Part shown: positions 1 to 8,532 of the stretch, piece after piece
Position numbering within the stretch: the first letter of the stretch is position 1
How the letters are laid out: every line of letters begins with the position of its first letter
Assembly (NCBI RefSeq): GCF_000731985.1
Contig: NZ_JNCS01000001.1
Location: 744,001 to 808,000 of the forward strand
Direction: 5' to 3'
Source: Natrinema altunense
GTDB lineage: Archaea; Halobacteriota; Halobacteria; Halobacteriales; Natrialbaceae
DNA length: 64,000 nt
Notes under the pieces: model-generated
What the model saw: the letters and a program-made list of their open reading frames with translations, nothing else
The model's database searches: none
What the model was told of the DNA's origin: nothing
Position numbers and translations under genes: made by a program

Positions 1-1
1 T

Positions 2-430
2 GTCGCCACTACTACAGATGCAGTTCTTTCCCCAACAGCGGCTACGAAGTTGACAGAATATATCAAAGATACTGATAGTGGAAAATATATAACAAATGAG
101 GGTATTGAAAAATTAAGCAACGTCATTAAGATCCCAGATAGGTCATATCCAAAGGTCACCTTTCATGTGCCAATCTCTAACGTTATAGCTCCACAGTCAA
201 CATCATTAGGTGGAATTAGTACAGATGCCCGAAACTTCTATAAAATAAGCCAACTCATAAATGCCAACTATTCAACTGATGAGTTACAAGAAGCTACTAC
301 AAGAGGAGAATACGTTCATGATTCCGTACTACTAGCTAGGGAACGATCATATCCGATACTGTGCACTGAGAACGAAGATTTCCTGCTAAAAATAGCGGGC
401 CTTCTAGGTGTGCAGGTTGTGGAATTCTAA
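2..430 (+). CDS. PIN-domain-like protein, C-terminal part (5' end outside window)
   Basis: The frame is open from the left edge, so this is the 3' part of a gene; an internal TTG at 50 is not needed as a start. The last 40 residues carry an Asp followed by an Ala, then a T-E-N-E-D-F segment and a terminal hydrophobic strand (LGVQVVEF), which resembles the second half of PIN-domain ribonucleases (VapC-type toxins). The first acidic residues would lie outside the window. Codon use is AT-rich, unlike the 65-70% GC genes that follow, which suggests horizontal acquisition. PIN assignment is an inference from a short motif. Confidence 0.5.
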   Translation, partial: VATTTDAVLSPTAATKLTEYIKDTDSGKYITNEGIEKLSNVIKIPDRSYPKVTFHVPISNVIAPQSTSLGGISTDARNFYKISQLINANYSTDELQEATTRGEYVHDSVLLARERSYPILCTENEDFLLKIAGLLGVQVVEF

Positions 431-446
431 TAGAGGAAGCAAACGT

Positions 447-788
447 CTATAATTCTATCTTTTGTGTTTCATCACCGATAGTTATTATTAGCTTGGCATT
501 CTCTACTTCTGACGGATCTGGTCCGGTTTTTGTATCGGATCGGTCGAGGTCAGGGTTTTCGTTCATGCTTCTAAGTGATGACCGCGATACAAATAATACC
601 CTCGGTATTAGAGATTTCTTGTTATTCTTTTTGTCCAACTTTCCCACTATCTGGATCACATCTATCCGAGAGAAAGAACAATATGGTATAGATGAGTGAA
701 ATGTTCGGTCTAAACACTCAATCGGTAAGTAAGATGGTGTAGATCGCCTCACTTTCACTAGCAGTTCTGTGCCATACACGCTACACAC
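447..788 (-). CDS. hypothetical protein in AT-rich patch
   Basis: This is a 113-residue open frame with no recognisable domain. It runs convergently toward the PIN-like gene. A TATA-like AT-rich stretch (about 815-830 on the minus strand) lies 27-40 nt upstream of the ATG at 788, which mildly supports expression. The C-terminal 39 residues after an internal Met are acidic and more haloarchaeal in character, so the real protein could be shorter. It might be a degraded or partner gene of the PIN element. I do not recognise the family. Confidence 0.35.
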   Translation of the reverse strand: MCSVYGTELLVKVRRSTPSYLPIECLDRTFHSSIPYCSFSRIDVIQIVGKLDKKNNKKSLIPRVLFVSRSSLRSMNENPDLDRSDTKTGPDPSEVENAKLIITIGDETQKIEL

Positions 789-837
789 TGTTCGTTATCG
801 CTGTTCAAAGCGTAAGATTAAATTATTTATTGAAACA

Positions 838-1896
838 CTATATGTCAGTAATTTCTTCCATGAATAGATCCGCAGCCCCCGATAGCCCCGATAACGCATC
901 AGCAGCCAGCACCGCCGCCCCGCCGGTCCACGTCGGCCGGTCGCCCGGCCAGTACTCCTCGTCCGCGAACTGATACCCCGTCCAGAACACCCCCTCGTCG
1001 TCGGTCCACTGGAAACACCACTCGTAAATCTCGCGCGCCCGCTCCGTCTCGCCGACCGCCGCCAGCGACAGCACCAGTTCGCACGACTCCGCGACGGTCA
1101 CCCACGGCTCGTCCGCCACGCACCGACAGCCCAGGCCACCCTCGAGAAACCGATCCAGCCCCGCCTCGAGCCGCTGGCGCGCCGCATCGCCGGTCACCAC
1201 GCCACAGAGGACGGGATAAAACCAGTCCATCGCGTACCGGGACTTGCTCTCCCACGTCCGATCGAAGCGGTCCGGCCGCGACCGGATCGCCTCGCCGAGT
1301 CGGGTGCGGGCCTCGAGCCAGCGCTCGCGCGCGTCGGGATAGCCGAGGACGCCCGCGATCGCCGCGCCACAGGCCAGACTCTTGTACAGCGAGGCACAGC
1401 CGGCGACCAGCGCGTCCTCGTAGGCCTCGCCGTCCGGGCCGACGGTCCAGTAAATCTCGCCGGTCGCCGCCTGCTGGCGGCAGGCGAAGGCGAGGGCGTC
1501 GCGGACGGTCGGCCAAAGCGCCGCGAGAAAGTCCCGATCACCGGTACAGCGATAGTGGTGCCACGCGCCGACGGCGACGTACGCGCTGCGGTGGGTCTCC
1601 TTGCGCGGCTCGTCGCCGGCGTGGGCCCCCTCGTCCGCGTCGGCCTCGCCGTAGGTCGCCCACAGCGCCCCGTCGTCGTGCTGGGCGTCGGCCACCCAGC
1701 GATACGCGCGACGGGCCGCCTCGGAGCGCCCGGCGACGGACAACCCCATCGCGCTCTCGACGTGATCCCAGGGGTCGGCCGGCCCGTCGGGATACCAGGG
1801 GATGAGCCCGTCCGCGCGCTGGACGCGCTCGATGTAGTCGACCGCGGGCTCGAGCCCCCACTCGGACAGCGTCCGCCCCGACGACACGTTGCTCAC
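838..1896 (-). CDS. prenyltransferase/squalene-cyclase-like alpha-barrel protein
   Basis: The product is 352 residues from a GTG start that overlaps the TGA of the upstream methyltransferase (GTGA), so translation is probably coupled. Its helical repeats rich in W, G and acidic residues (GLIPWYPDG, DGALWATYG, AMDWFYPVLCG, TYQ-type C-terminal strands) resemble the alpha/alpha-barrel of prenyltransferase/squalene-oxidase-repeat or GH15-like proteins. It is the third gene of a glycosyltransferase-methyltransferase operon, so a role in modifying a glycolipid, prenyl lipid or surface glycan is plausible. Substrate is unknown. A longer in-frame opening upstream was rejected because it lies inside the methyltransferase gene. 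Confidence 0.75.
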   Translation of the reverse strand: MSNVSSGRTLSEWGLEPAVDYIERVQRADGLIPWYPDGPADPWDHVESAMGLSVAGRSEAARRAYRWVADAQHDDGALWATYGEADADEGAHAGDEPRKETHRSAYVAVGAWHHYRCTGDRDFLAALWPTVRDALAFACRQQAATGEIYWTVGPDGEAYEDALVAGCASLYKSLACGAAIAGVLGYPDARERWLEARTRLGEAIRSRPDRFDRTWESKSRYAMDWFYPVLCGVVTGDAARQRLEAGLDRFLEGGLGCRCVADEPWVTVAESCELVLSLAAVGETERAREIYEWCFQWTDDEGVFWTGYQFADEEYWPGDRPTWTGGAAVLAADALSGLSGAADLFMEEITDI

Positions 1897-2615
1897 GCTC
1901 CCGCCTCCAACTCGAAGTAGTAGACGACGCTCTTGCCAACGATGGGGTCGAGCGCGCGCTCGAGCAGCCGCACGGGCCGGGGCGATTCCAGCACGTCCCA
2001 CTCCAAAAAGCGCTCGTATGCCCGCAGGGGCAACGGCGGAGCACCCCGCTCGTCGCGGTCCCACCAGAGACACTTCAGCCACCAGTAGGGCGCGTGCAAG
2101 GCGTGGGCGAAGTGGCCGTCGATCCGCCGGAAGCCGCGGCGCTCGACGGCGGCCCGCAACGCCTCGCGATCGAAGATCCGGACGTGTCCTCCCTCGACCT
2201 CGTGGTACTCGTCGGACAGCGCCCAGCAAACCCGCTCCGGGCCCGCCCGCGGCACGCTCACCGCGAGGGTCCCGCCCGGCGCACAGACCCGACGGAGTTC
2301 GTCCAGCGCCGCCTCGTAGTCGGGGATGTGCTCGAGCACCTCGGTACAGCAGACGACGTCGAACGCGCCGTCCTCGAACGGGAGTCTGAGCGCGTCCCCC
2401 GACAGGAACGTCACCGGCACGTCCGTCTCGTCGGCGATGTACGTCTCGTAGTCCTCGCGGGCCGCCGTCAGGGACGCCCGCTCGAGGTCCAGCCCGACGA
2501 CTTCCGCGACGTTCTCGAGGGCGGCGGCGTGGACGTGTCGACCCTCGCCGCAGCCGACGTCGAGAACGCGTTTGCCCGGCGTCAGCGGCAGCCGGTCGAA
2601 ATCGATCGTCTCCAT
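1893..2615 (-). CDS. class I SAM-dependent methyltransferase
   Basis: The 240-residue protein has the SAM-binding motif I VLDVGCGEG near residues 19-27, an acidic motif II (VVGLDLE), and the post-I region FDVVCCTEVLEHI typical of Methyltransf_11 enzymes. A later tryptophan-rich segment (PYWWLKCLWWD) is unusual and could contact lipid or glycan. The ATG at 2615 lies 1 nt after the glycosyltransferase stop codon, and the gene overlaps the next by 4 nt, so the three genes form one operon. The acceptor substrate is not evident. Confidence 0.85.
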   Translation of the reverse strand: METIDFDRLPLTPGKRVLDVGCGEGRHVHAAALENVAEVVGLDLERASLTAAREDYETYIADETDVPVTFLSGDALRLPFEDGAFDVVCCTEVLEHIPDYEAALDELRRVCAPGGTLAVSVPRAGPERVCWALSDEYHEVEGGHVRIFDREALRAAVERRGFRRIDGHFAHALHAPYWWLKCLWWDRDERGAPPLPLRAYERFLEWDVLESPRPVRLLERALDPIVGKSVVYYFELEAGA

Positions 2616-2616
2616 G

Positions 2617-3984
2617 TCAGGACCCCTGTGATTGCGTTTCGATGGCGTCGCGATACGTCCGGACCGTCTCGTGGGCGGCCCGCTCCCAGTCGAATTCCGA
2701 GACGATGCGCGCTCGCCCCCGCTCGCCGAGTCGCCGCCGGCGATCGCCGTCCGTGAGCAGACCCTGGATCGCGTCGGCCATCGCGTCGGCGTCGCCCGGA
2801 TCGACGAGGACGCCGGCGTCGCCGACCACCTCGGGAAGCCCCCCGCCGGTGGTCGCGACGACCGGGACGCCACAGGCCAGTGCCTCGCCCGCCGGCAGCC
2901 CGAACCCCTCGTAGATCGAGGGGACGACCGCGATATCTGCGGTTCCGTAGAGCTCGACCATCCGCTCGTAACTGATCTCGCTGTGGGTCTCGATCGCGTC
3001 CGCGATCCCCAGGTCCGAGACCAGCCGGTCGCAGTCGCCGCCCTCGTCGAACTCGCCGACGACGACGAGTTCGGCGTCGATCTCCTCGCGGACGGCCGCG
3101 AACGCCTCGAGCAGGTACCGGGCGCCCTTCAGCGGCACGTCGGCGCTGACGGTCGTCATCACGCGCGGGCGATCGCGGCTGCGATCGACGGGTTCGAACA
3201 GGTCGGTATCGATGCCGTTGTGGACGACGCGGATCGACTCCGGATCGGCCCCGAAGTCGGTGACGGTGCGATGCTTGGCGGATTCGGAAACGGTCAGTAC
3301 GTGTGGCAGGTCCTGGACGACCTCGCGTTGCATCCGGAGGAATCGATACCAGCGCCGGATCAACAGCCGCTCCCCCCAGCTGTCGGCCGCCTCGAGCGCG
3401 GCGTCGCGGTCGACGGTGATCGGGTGGTGGACGGTCGCCACGACGGGGTGGCCCCGTTCGCGGAGGGTAGACAGCCCGTGACAGAGCGACTGGTTGTCGT
3501 GGACGATGTCGTATCCGGGCTGGTGGGTCTCGAAGTAGTCGATCACGCGGCGTCCGAACGCGTACGGGTCCGGAAAGCCGCCGGTGAGCGCACTCAGCCA
3601 CTCGTACAGGGCCAGCGGATCGCGCAGATAGGACGGCTCGAACTGGCCTACCCGGTCGAGTTCGTCGACGATGTTCTCGCCGGGCAGCTTCACCAGCCCG
3701 ACGTCGTCGTCGAGGTCGGGGTACGGTTTCCCCGAGATGACATCGACGGAGTGGCCGAGGTCGGTCAGCGCCCGACTCAGGTACTTGACGTAGACGCCCT
3801 GGCCGCCCGAATACGGGTTCGATCGATAGCTCAACAGACAGATCTCGAGCGGCCCGTCGGCGAGCCGCCCCCCACCAGGCGACGGCTCCGACTCCGTCGT
3901 CGCTCCCGCGGCAGTCGATCCCGCCGACGCCGACGACGCGATCGTACTCCCCCGGAGCAGCCGTCTCAGCGTACCCATGACCAT
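2617..3984 (-). CDS. GT4-family glycosyltransferase
   Basis: The 455-residue protein has GT-B architecture. The N-terminal acceptor domain begins around residue 46 (EICLLSYRSNPYSGGQGVYV), after a low-complexity Ser/Ala/Gly leader. The C-terminal donor domain has an E-x7-E motif (EGFGLPAGEALACG), as in GT4 retaining enzymes that use nucleotide-sugar donors at the cytosolic membrane face. A TATA-like GTTTATGAG at about 4017-4026 sits 30-40 nt upstream of the start, consistent with this being the first gene of the three-gene operon. Confidence 0.9.
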   Translation of the reverse strand: MVMGTLRRLLRGSTIASSASAGSTAAGATTESEPSPGGGRLADGPLEICLLSYRSNPYSGGQGVYVKYLSRALTDLGHSVDVISGKPYPDLDDDVGLVKLPGENIVDELDRVGQFEPSYLRDPLALYEWLSALTGGFPDPYAFGRRVIDYFETHQPGYDIVHDNQSLCHGLSTLRERGHPVVATVHHPITVDRDAALEAADSWGERLLIRRWYRFLRMQREVVQDLPHVLTVSESAKHRTVTDFGADPESIRVVHNGIDTDLFEPVDRSRDRPRVMTTVSADVPLKGARYLLEAFAAVREEIDAELVVVGEFDEGGDCDRLVSDLGIADAIETHSEISYERMVELYGTADIAVVPSIYEGFGLPAGEALACGVPVVATTGGGLPEVVGDAGVLVDPGDADAMADAIQGLLTDGDRRRRLGERGRARIVSEFDWERAAHETVRTYRDAIETQSQGS

Positions 3985-4216
3985 CGCAGTCTATCCTGCA
4001 TGTGTGGGCACTCCCTCATAAACCTCCCGTTCGTGTACTGTTTTCGGACAGTGTGCAGTCGCGAAAGGCGGCCGCGCTCGAGGGCGGCGGACGGCTCGAA
4101 ACCGACGGGTCCGTGTCCGAACGGCCCGGTTCGATCGGCGTCGTCTCCGACGGAAGCGGTACTCGCGACGAGGCGTTCGGGGACGTGCCACGCGGATTAC
4201 TGGTTCGGTCGCCGCC

Positions 4217-4777
4217 CTACCGCACGTCCCGACGCATCGCGATCTCGAACCACGGGCAGAGTCGCAGTTGGCGGTACCACTCCGGATTCGAGTGGAGTCG
4301 CTCGTAGGGGACCCACAGCAGGCCGGCGACCTCCTCCTCGTTGGGATCGAGGCTGCGGTCGGTCAGCGTTAGCTGCAGGACGGCACAGACCTCGTGTTCG
4401 ACGCCCGCGTTCTCGAAGTAGCGCTTGTACTCGAACCGGTCGGTCAGTTCCAGGTCGTCGTACTGATCGGGGGTGATCCCCAGCTCCTCCTCGAGTCGCT
4501 GGCGGGTCGCCTCCTTCTGGCTCTGGCCCTCGACGGGGTGGGAGGCGACGGTGCCGTCCCAGTAGGTGCCCCACAGGCGCTTGTCCGGCGCGCGCTGGGC
4601 GAGCAGGACGTTCCCCTCGCCGTCGAAGACGAGCGAGGTGAACGCTCGGTGCCGAATGCCATCGCCCGTGTGGGCGTCGAGTCGGTTGACCAGTTCGAGT
4701 TCGGTGTCGTCGGCGTCGACGGCGATGACGTCTTGCCCCGCGTTCTCGTGTTCGAGGTCCTCCTCCGGCGTGCTCAT
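4217..4777 (-). CDS. type 1 isopentenyl-diphosphate isomerase family (Nudix) protein, catalytic Cys replaced
   Basis: The 186-residue protein aligns along its length with type 1 IPP:DMAPP isomerases: an RHRAFTSLVF-type strand, the WGTYWDGTVASHP block, a Nudix helix (EATRQRLEEELGI) and an EHEVCAV segment containing the metal/catalytic Glu. In E. coli IDI the first block contains catalytic Cys67 (VCGHP); here the equivalent residue is Ala (VASHP). The Glu of the second block is kept. It may act through another residue, depend on a type 2 isomerase elsewhere, or be a Nudix hydrolase. Family membership is firm, activity is uncertain. Confidence 0.85.
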   Translation of the reverse strand: MSTPEEDLEHENAGQDVIAVDADDTELELVNRLDAHTGDGIRHRAFTSLVFDGEGNVLLAQRAPDKRLWGTYWDGTVASHPVEGQSQKEATRQRLEEELGITPDQYDDLELTDRFEYKRYFENAGVEHEVCAVLQLTLTDRSLDPNEEEVAGLLWVPYERLHSNPEWYRQLRLCPWFEIAMRRDVR

Positions 4778-4852
4778 ACCAGCACAATTACCGTGACTCT
4801 TGAAACCAGTATCGTCTCGTCGCGGCCGTTTCGAATCGATAGGGAGGGTGAG

Positions 4853-5812
4853 CTACTGATTCGCGGGCGTTCCGATGGGCCATCGCTCCTCGTCATCGGG
4901 ATCGGGCCGGTAATCGTCGCCGACGGGGAGCGTGAGCGCGCCAGGGTCCGTCTCGAGTCGGATGGCCTCGGTCTCGAGGATCTCGCCGTCGAGGCTGTAC
5001 TCGATCGAGTCCGCGCGACTGTCGATCGCCAGCGAGGGCGTGCGCCGGCGGACGATGTGGGTGCTGTCCTGTCCGAACAGCCTTTCGAGGGCCGCACCCC
5101 CGATCAGATCGGTCGTCGCGGCGTCCTCGACGATCGTGACCTCGAGCAGGCCGTCCTCGACGTTCGCCTGTGCCGTTCGCGCGCCGGTGAACCGTCGGCA
5201 GTTCCCGATGAGGACGAACAGGGCCTCGCCCTCCCAGGCCTGGGCCGTCTCGCCGTTCGGACCCGCGGCCGTCTCCACCCGCAGGGGAAGCGAGTCGAAC
5301 TCGCCGACCGTCTCGATGGTGTTTTTCACGTACGCGAGCACGCCGAGGGCCGCCTTGCTCTCCGCGGTCGTTTCGCTGCTCGCCTCGGCGGTGATCCCGC
5401 CGACACAGGAGTTGACGAAGCGCCGCTCGTTCGCCGTCGCGACGTCGATCGCTCGCCGCCGGCCGTCCTCGATCACGGTAAACGCGTGCTCGAGGCCTCG
5501 GATGCCGACGTTGGTCGCGAAGTTGTTGCCCGTTCCAGCGGGGACGACGGCGACGGTCGTCGTCTCGAGGGCGTCCGCGGCGGCGACGCCGTTGACGACG
5601 GCGTTGAGCGTGCCGTCACCGCCGGCTGCGGCGACGAGGGTGGCCTCGGGTGCGGCTTCGCGGGCGAACCGCTTCGCGTCGCCGCCCTGCTCGGTCCGTC
5701 GAATCTCGAACCCGTGGTCGGCCGCGAGTTCGACGACGTCGTCGACGTGGTCGCCGCTCCCGCTGACGGGGTTGAGAACGAGCACGCGGTCGCTCGGCTC
5801 GCCGGGTGTCAT
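4853..5812 (-). CDS. diacylglycerol/lipid kinase family protein
   Basis: The 319-residue protein has the DAGK catalytic-domain signature: LVLNPVSGSG near residues 11-20 binds nucleotide and GGDGTLN at 64-70 is the hallmark ATP motif. Later SLDGE-type strands match the C-terminal beta-sandwich of the YegS/DgkB family. It would phosphorylate a lipid alcohol such as diacylglycerol or an archaeal ether-lipid precursor. The ATG at 5812 is preferred over that at 5824 because a TATA-like CCTTTTGC about 30 nt upstream fits leaderless initiation; the longer form adds four residues. It is divergent from the PHP gene. Confidence 0.85.
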   Translation of the reverse strand: MTPGEPSDRVLVLNPVSGSGDHVDDVVELAADHGFEIRRTEQGGDAKRFAREAAPEATLVAAAGGDGTLNAVVNGVAAADALETTTVAVVPAGTGNNFATNVGIRGLEHAFTVIEDGRRRAIDVATANERRFVNSCVGGITAEASSETTAESKAALGVLAYVKNTIETVGEFDSLPLRVETAAGPNGETAQAWEGEALFVLIGNCRRFTGARTAQANVEDGLLEVTIVEDAATTDLIGGAALERLFGQDSTHIVRRRTPSLAIDSRADSIEYSLDGEILETEAIRLETDPGALTLPVGDDYRPDPDDEERWPIGTPANQ

Positions 5813-5866
5813 ACTGCCGTCCATGCCGGCCGCACGCAAAAGGGTCTGCCCGGCGTTTGCTCTCCC

Positions 5867-6589
5867 ATGTACGCGATCGATCTCCACGCACACACGCGGT
5901 TCTTCCACGGTCGGCGATCGCTCGGCGATCGGTACGACCCGGTCGGCGTCCGCTTGCTGACCGAGGTGGCCCGGCGGCGCGGCCTCGACGGCGTCGCGAC
6001 GACCAACCACGACTACTACACGGCGTTCGACCCCTCGCCCGCCGTCGCGACGCTGCCGGGCATCGAGATCACGACCGACCGCGGTCACGTCCTCGTCGTC
6101 GGCCCCGATCCGCCGGCGGCGACGAAACCCGGCTCGCTCTCCCCTGCGGAGGCGGTCGCGCTGGCACACGACCGGGACTGCGCCGCGATCGTCGCCCACC
6201 CGTTCCGAAACAGCACGGTGCGGGAACTCGAGGAGGTCCCCTTCGACGCGATCGAAGTCAACGGCAAACACCCGCGTTCGCAGCCGCTGGTCGAGCAGTT
6301 GGCCGACGAACGGGACCTCCCGCTGGTCGGCGGCAGCGACGCGCACTACCCCTTCGAGGTGGGGCGGGCGTACACGGTCGTCGAGGCCGACCGGCTCACG
6401 CCCGCGTCCGTCGTCGACGCGATCCGCGACGGCCGAGTGAGCGCGACCGTGTCGCGGACCGGGTTCGATAGCCTGCTCCGGCGGGCGTACCGCACGATCC
6501 ACGATCGCAAGGGAGTGATCGACGCGATCGACCGGTCGACGCCCGGCGTGGGAACCCCGCCTGGCGAGGAAGAGACCGCCGACCGGTAG
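5867..6589 (+). CDS. PHP-domain metal-dependent phosphoesterase
   Basis: The 240-residue protein opens with the PHP metal motif (DLHAHT, His7 and His9), followed by TTNHD near residues 45-49, an IEITT segment, AHPFR and a terminal GSDAHYP motif. Together these form the trinuclear metal site of PHP phosphoesterases, similar to archaeal RNase-P-linked RPP30-like or YciV-like PHP proteins. The substrate is unknown. The start is an ATG 55 bp from the divergent lipid-kinase start, so the two genes share a short bidirectional control region. Confidence 0.85.
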   Translation: MYAIDLHAHTRFFHGRRSLGDRYDPVGVRLLTEVARRRGLDGVATTNHDYYTAFDPSPAVATLPGIEITTDRGHVLVVGPDPPAATKPGSLSPAEAVALAHDRDCAAIVAHPFRNSTVRELEEVPFDAIEVNGKHPRSQPLVEQLADERDLPLVGGSDAHYPFEVGRAYTVVEADRLTPASVVDAIRDGRVSATVSRTGFDSLLRRAYRTIHDRKGVIDAIDRSTPGVGTPPGEEETADR

Positions 6590-6727
6590 GGTAGGAGGAA
6601 CTGCCGTCGCAGCCGACCGTCCAGCCGTCGGAGATGGGCCGCGAGAGCAGTTCGATGACGGTCACTCGGACGGAACGTGCGACTACACCACCGACACCGT
6701 GGCGAGGCGGACTATCGGTGTCGGTCG

Positions 6728-7141
6728 TTAGCCGAGTTCCTCGTCCAGAATCAGCCGCGTTTTCGTACTCACGACTTCCTCCTGATCGCGGGCCTTGGTG
6801 ATGAGATCGTTGACGCCGCGCGTGTCCGCGGCGTCGACCACGAGCACGACGTCTTGCTCGCCGGAGACCATCCAGACGAAGTCGACCTCGTCCCACTCGG
6901 CCATCCGCTCGGAGACCCCTTTGGTGTCGACGTCGACCGCGACGCTGATCTCGAGCATCGCCTGGACGTTGCCGGTCCGGGTCGAAATCGTGAAGCGTTC
7001 GATCACGTCGTCGTCCATCATGCGCTCGACGCGGTTGCGGACGGTGCCCTCGCTCGTGCCGACCTCGTCGGCGATTTCGGTGTACGGCGTGCGACTGTCC
7101 CGCCGGAGTATATCGAGGATCTGTCGGTCCAGGTCGTCCAT
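6728..7141 (-). CDS. Lrp/AsnC-family transcriptional regulator
   Basis: The 137-residue protein has an N-terminal winged HTH (LDRQILDILRRDSRTPYTEIA, then VGTSEGTVRNRVERM at about residues 26-40) and a C-terminal RAM/AsnC effector domain (about residues 62-130) that normally binds an amino acid and mediates octamer formation. It is divergent from carA. A perfect TTACGA-n3-TCGTAA palindrome lies between them and is the likely operator for autoregulation and control of carA, linking amino-acid status to carbamoyl-phosphate synthesis (inference). Confidence 0.92.
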   Translation of the reverse strand: MDDLDRQILDILRRDSRTPYTEIADEVGTSEGTVRNRVERMMDDDVIERFTISTRTGNVQAMLEISVAVDVDTKGVSERMAEWDEVDFVWMVSGEQDVVLVVDAADTRGVNDLITKARDQEEVVSTKTRLILDEELG

Positions 7142-7177
7142 GGAGATGCGTACCTACGTGTGACCTGCACTTACCGA

Positions 7178-7192
7178 TTACGAAAATCGTAA
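7178..7192. promoter_or_regulatory. candidate Lrp operator palindrome
   Basis: TTACGA-AAA-TCGTAA is a perfect 15-bp inverted repeat midway between the divergent lrp-type gene (start 7141) and carA (start 7244). Weaker repeats flank it: CGTACCTACG at 7149-7158, next to the regulator start, and TACG-n5-CGTA at 7231-7243, overlapping the carA start. The arrangement suits cooperative binding of an Lrp octamer. Confidence 0.7.
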
Positions 7193-7208
7193 CTGAGCTT
7201 CGAAGACA

Positions 7209-7222
7209 ACACTTATGATGGT
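7209..7222 (+). promoter_or_regulatory. carA core promoter (TATA box)
   Basis: ACTTATGAT at about 7211-7219 is a haloarchaeal TATA-like element centred about 28 nt upstream of the carA ATG, which predicts a leaderless or nearly leaderless transcript. The operator palindrome lies just upstream of the TFB-recognition position, where a bound regulator could activate. Confidence 0.5.
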
Positions 7223-7243
7223 CCATCCGATACGTAGATCGTA

Positions 7244-8323
7244 ATGACGGAAGCCTACGTCGCACTGGAAGGCGGCCACGTACTCGAGGGGCGTGGTCGT
7301 GCCGACGGGACGGCCCGCGGCGAAATCGTGTTCACGACAGCGTACACCGGCTACGAGGAGAGCCTGACCGATCCCTCCTACGAGGAACAGATTCTCACGT
7401 TCTCCTACCCGCTGATCGGCAACTACGGCGTCCGCGAGGAACGGTTCGAGGACGACCGCATCCACCCGCGTGCCGCGATCGCCAAGGAGTTCACCGACGA
7501 GGTCGTCGACTGGTTCGAACGCGAGGGTATCCCGGCGGTCGACCACCTCGACACCCGCGATGTCGTCACGGACATCCGCGATGGCGGCGCGATGAAGTGC
7601 GGGATCGCCGTCGGCGACGACGTCACCGAGGAGGACGCCCTCGAGCAACTCGAGGCCTGCACGGCCATGAGCGACCACACCGACATCGGCGCGCAGGTCA
7701 GTGTCGACGAGCCGGTCGTCCATGGCGCGGACAACGACGGCGAGACGGTGGCCCTGGTCGACTGCGGCGCGAAGGGTTCGATCGTCGACTCGCTGCTCGC
7801 ACGCGATGCGACCGTCCACGTGTTCCCCTACGACGCGGCCGTCGAGACCGTCGAGACCGTCGACCCCGACCTCCTCTTCATCTCGAACGGCCCCGGCGAT
7901 CCGGTCAATTTCGAGGGGGCGATCACCCTCGTCGAGGCGTTCGTCGAGGACACGCCCGTCGCCGGCATCTGCCTCGGGCAGCAGATCGTCGCCGAGGCCC
8001 TCGGCGGCTCGACCGAGAAGATGACCTTCGGCCACCGCGGCGTCAACCAGCCCGTCCTCGACCTCGAGTCCGGGCAGGTCGTCATGACGACCCAGAATCA
8101 CGGCTACACCGTCGCCGACCCGGGCGAACACCTCGAGATCACCCAGATCAACGTCAACGACGACACGCCCGAGGGAATCGACGGCATCGAGTACGACGTG
8201 CTCACCCGCCAATACCACCCCGAGGCCAACCCCGGCCCGGAGGACACCCTCGACTTCTTCGACGACGTGCTCGCCATGGCTTCCGGCCGAGCGGACACGC
8301 GAGCGGTTCCGGCCGACGACTAA
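7244..8323 (+). CDS. carA: carbamoyl-phosphate synthase small (glutaminase) subunit
   Basis: The 359-residue protein is full length. The N-terminal CPSase_sm domain (residues 4-135; FTTAYTGYEESLTDPSY) is followed by a class I glutamine amidotransferase domain from about 165. The nucleophile is Cys243 in GICLGQQ, with catalytic His325 and Glu327 in YHPEA. It hydrolyses glutamine and channels ammonia to CarB for arginine and pyrimidine synthesis. CarB is not adjacent, so the subunits are split. GICLG is followed by Q rather than the more usual H. Confidence 0.96.
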   Translation: MTEAYVALEGGHVLEGRGRADGTARGEIVFTTAYTGYEESLTDPSYEEQILTFSYPLIGNYGVREERFEDDRIHPRAAIAKEFTDEVVDWFEREGIPAVDHLDTRDVVTDIRDGGAMKCGIAVGDDVTEEDALEQLEACTAMSDHTDIGAQVSVDEPVVHGADNDGETVALVDCGAKGSIVDSLLARDATVHVFPYDAAVETVETVDPDLLFISNGPGDPVNFEGAITLVEAFVEDTPVAGICLGQQIVAEALGGSTEKMTFGHRGVNQPVLDLESGQVVMTTQNHGYTVADPGEHLEITQINVNDDTPEGIDGIEYDVLTRQYHPEANPGPEDTLDFFDDVLAMASGRADTRAVPADD

Positions 8324-8532
8324 CCGTCGGACACCGCCGTTTTCGTCTCTTTCGCTGAGAGTTGATCGACGCCGATAGCACCGCTTCTCTCGAGCCGAGA
8401 TCGTCAAACGCTCGTTCCATCGCTGTGAGCGGCTGGGACACACGCAACCTGCCGTCCGCTCGAGTCGGTTATTGACCCGACGGGACCGATCGAGCCGGTG
8501 GATCGTCCCTCGAATTCGCAGTCCGCAGTCGC
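8324..8532. other. convergent intergenic region, no gene seen
   Basis: This 209-bp gap separates the ends of carA and the first substrate-binding protein gene, which converge. I see no acidic reading frame, RNA gene or strong hairpin here; it presumably contains both transcription terminators. Confidence 0.4.

Noticed and set aside
493-699. Plus-strand 68-residue frame in the AT-rich patch
   Set aside because: It is antisense to the 447-788 frame, which has a TATA-like element and better composition; nothing supports a gene on the plus strand.
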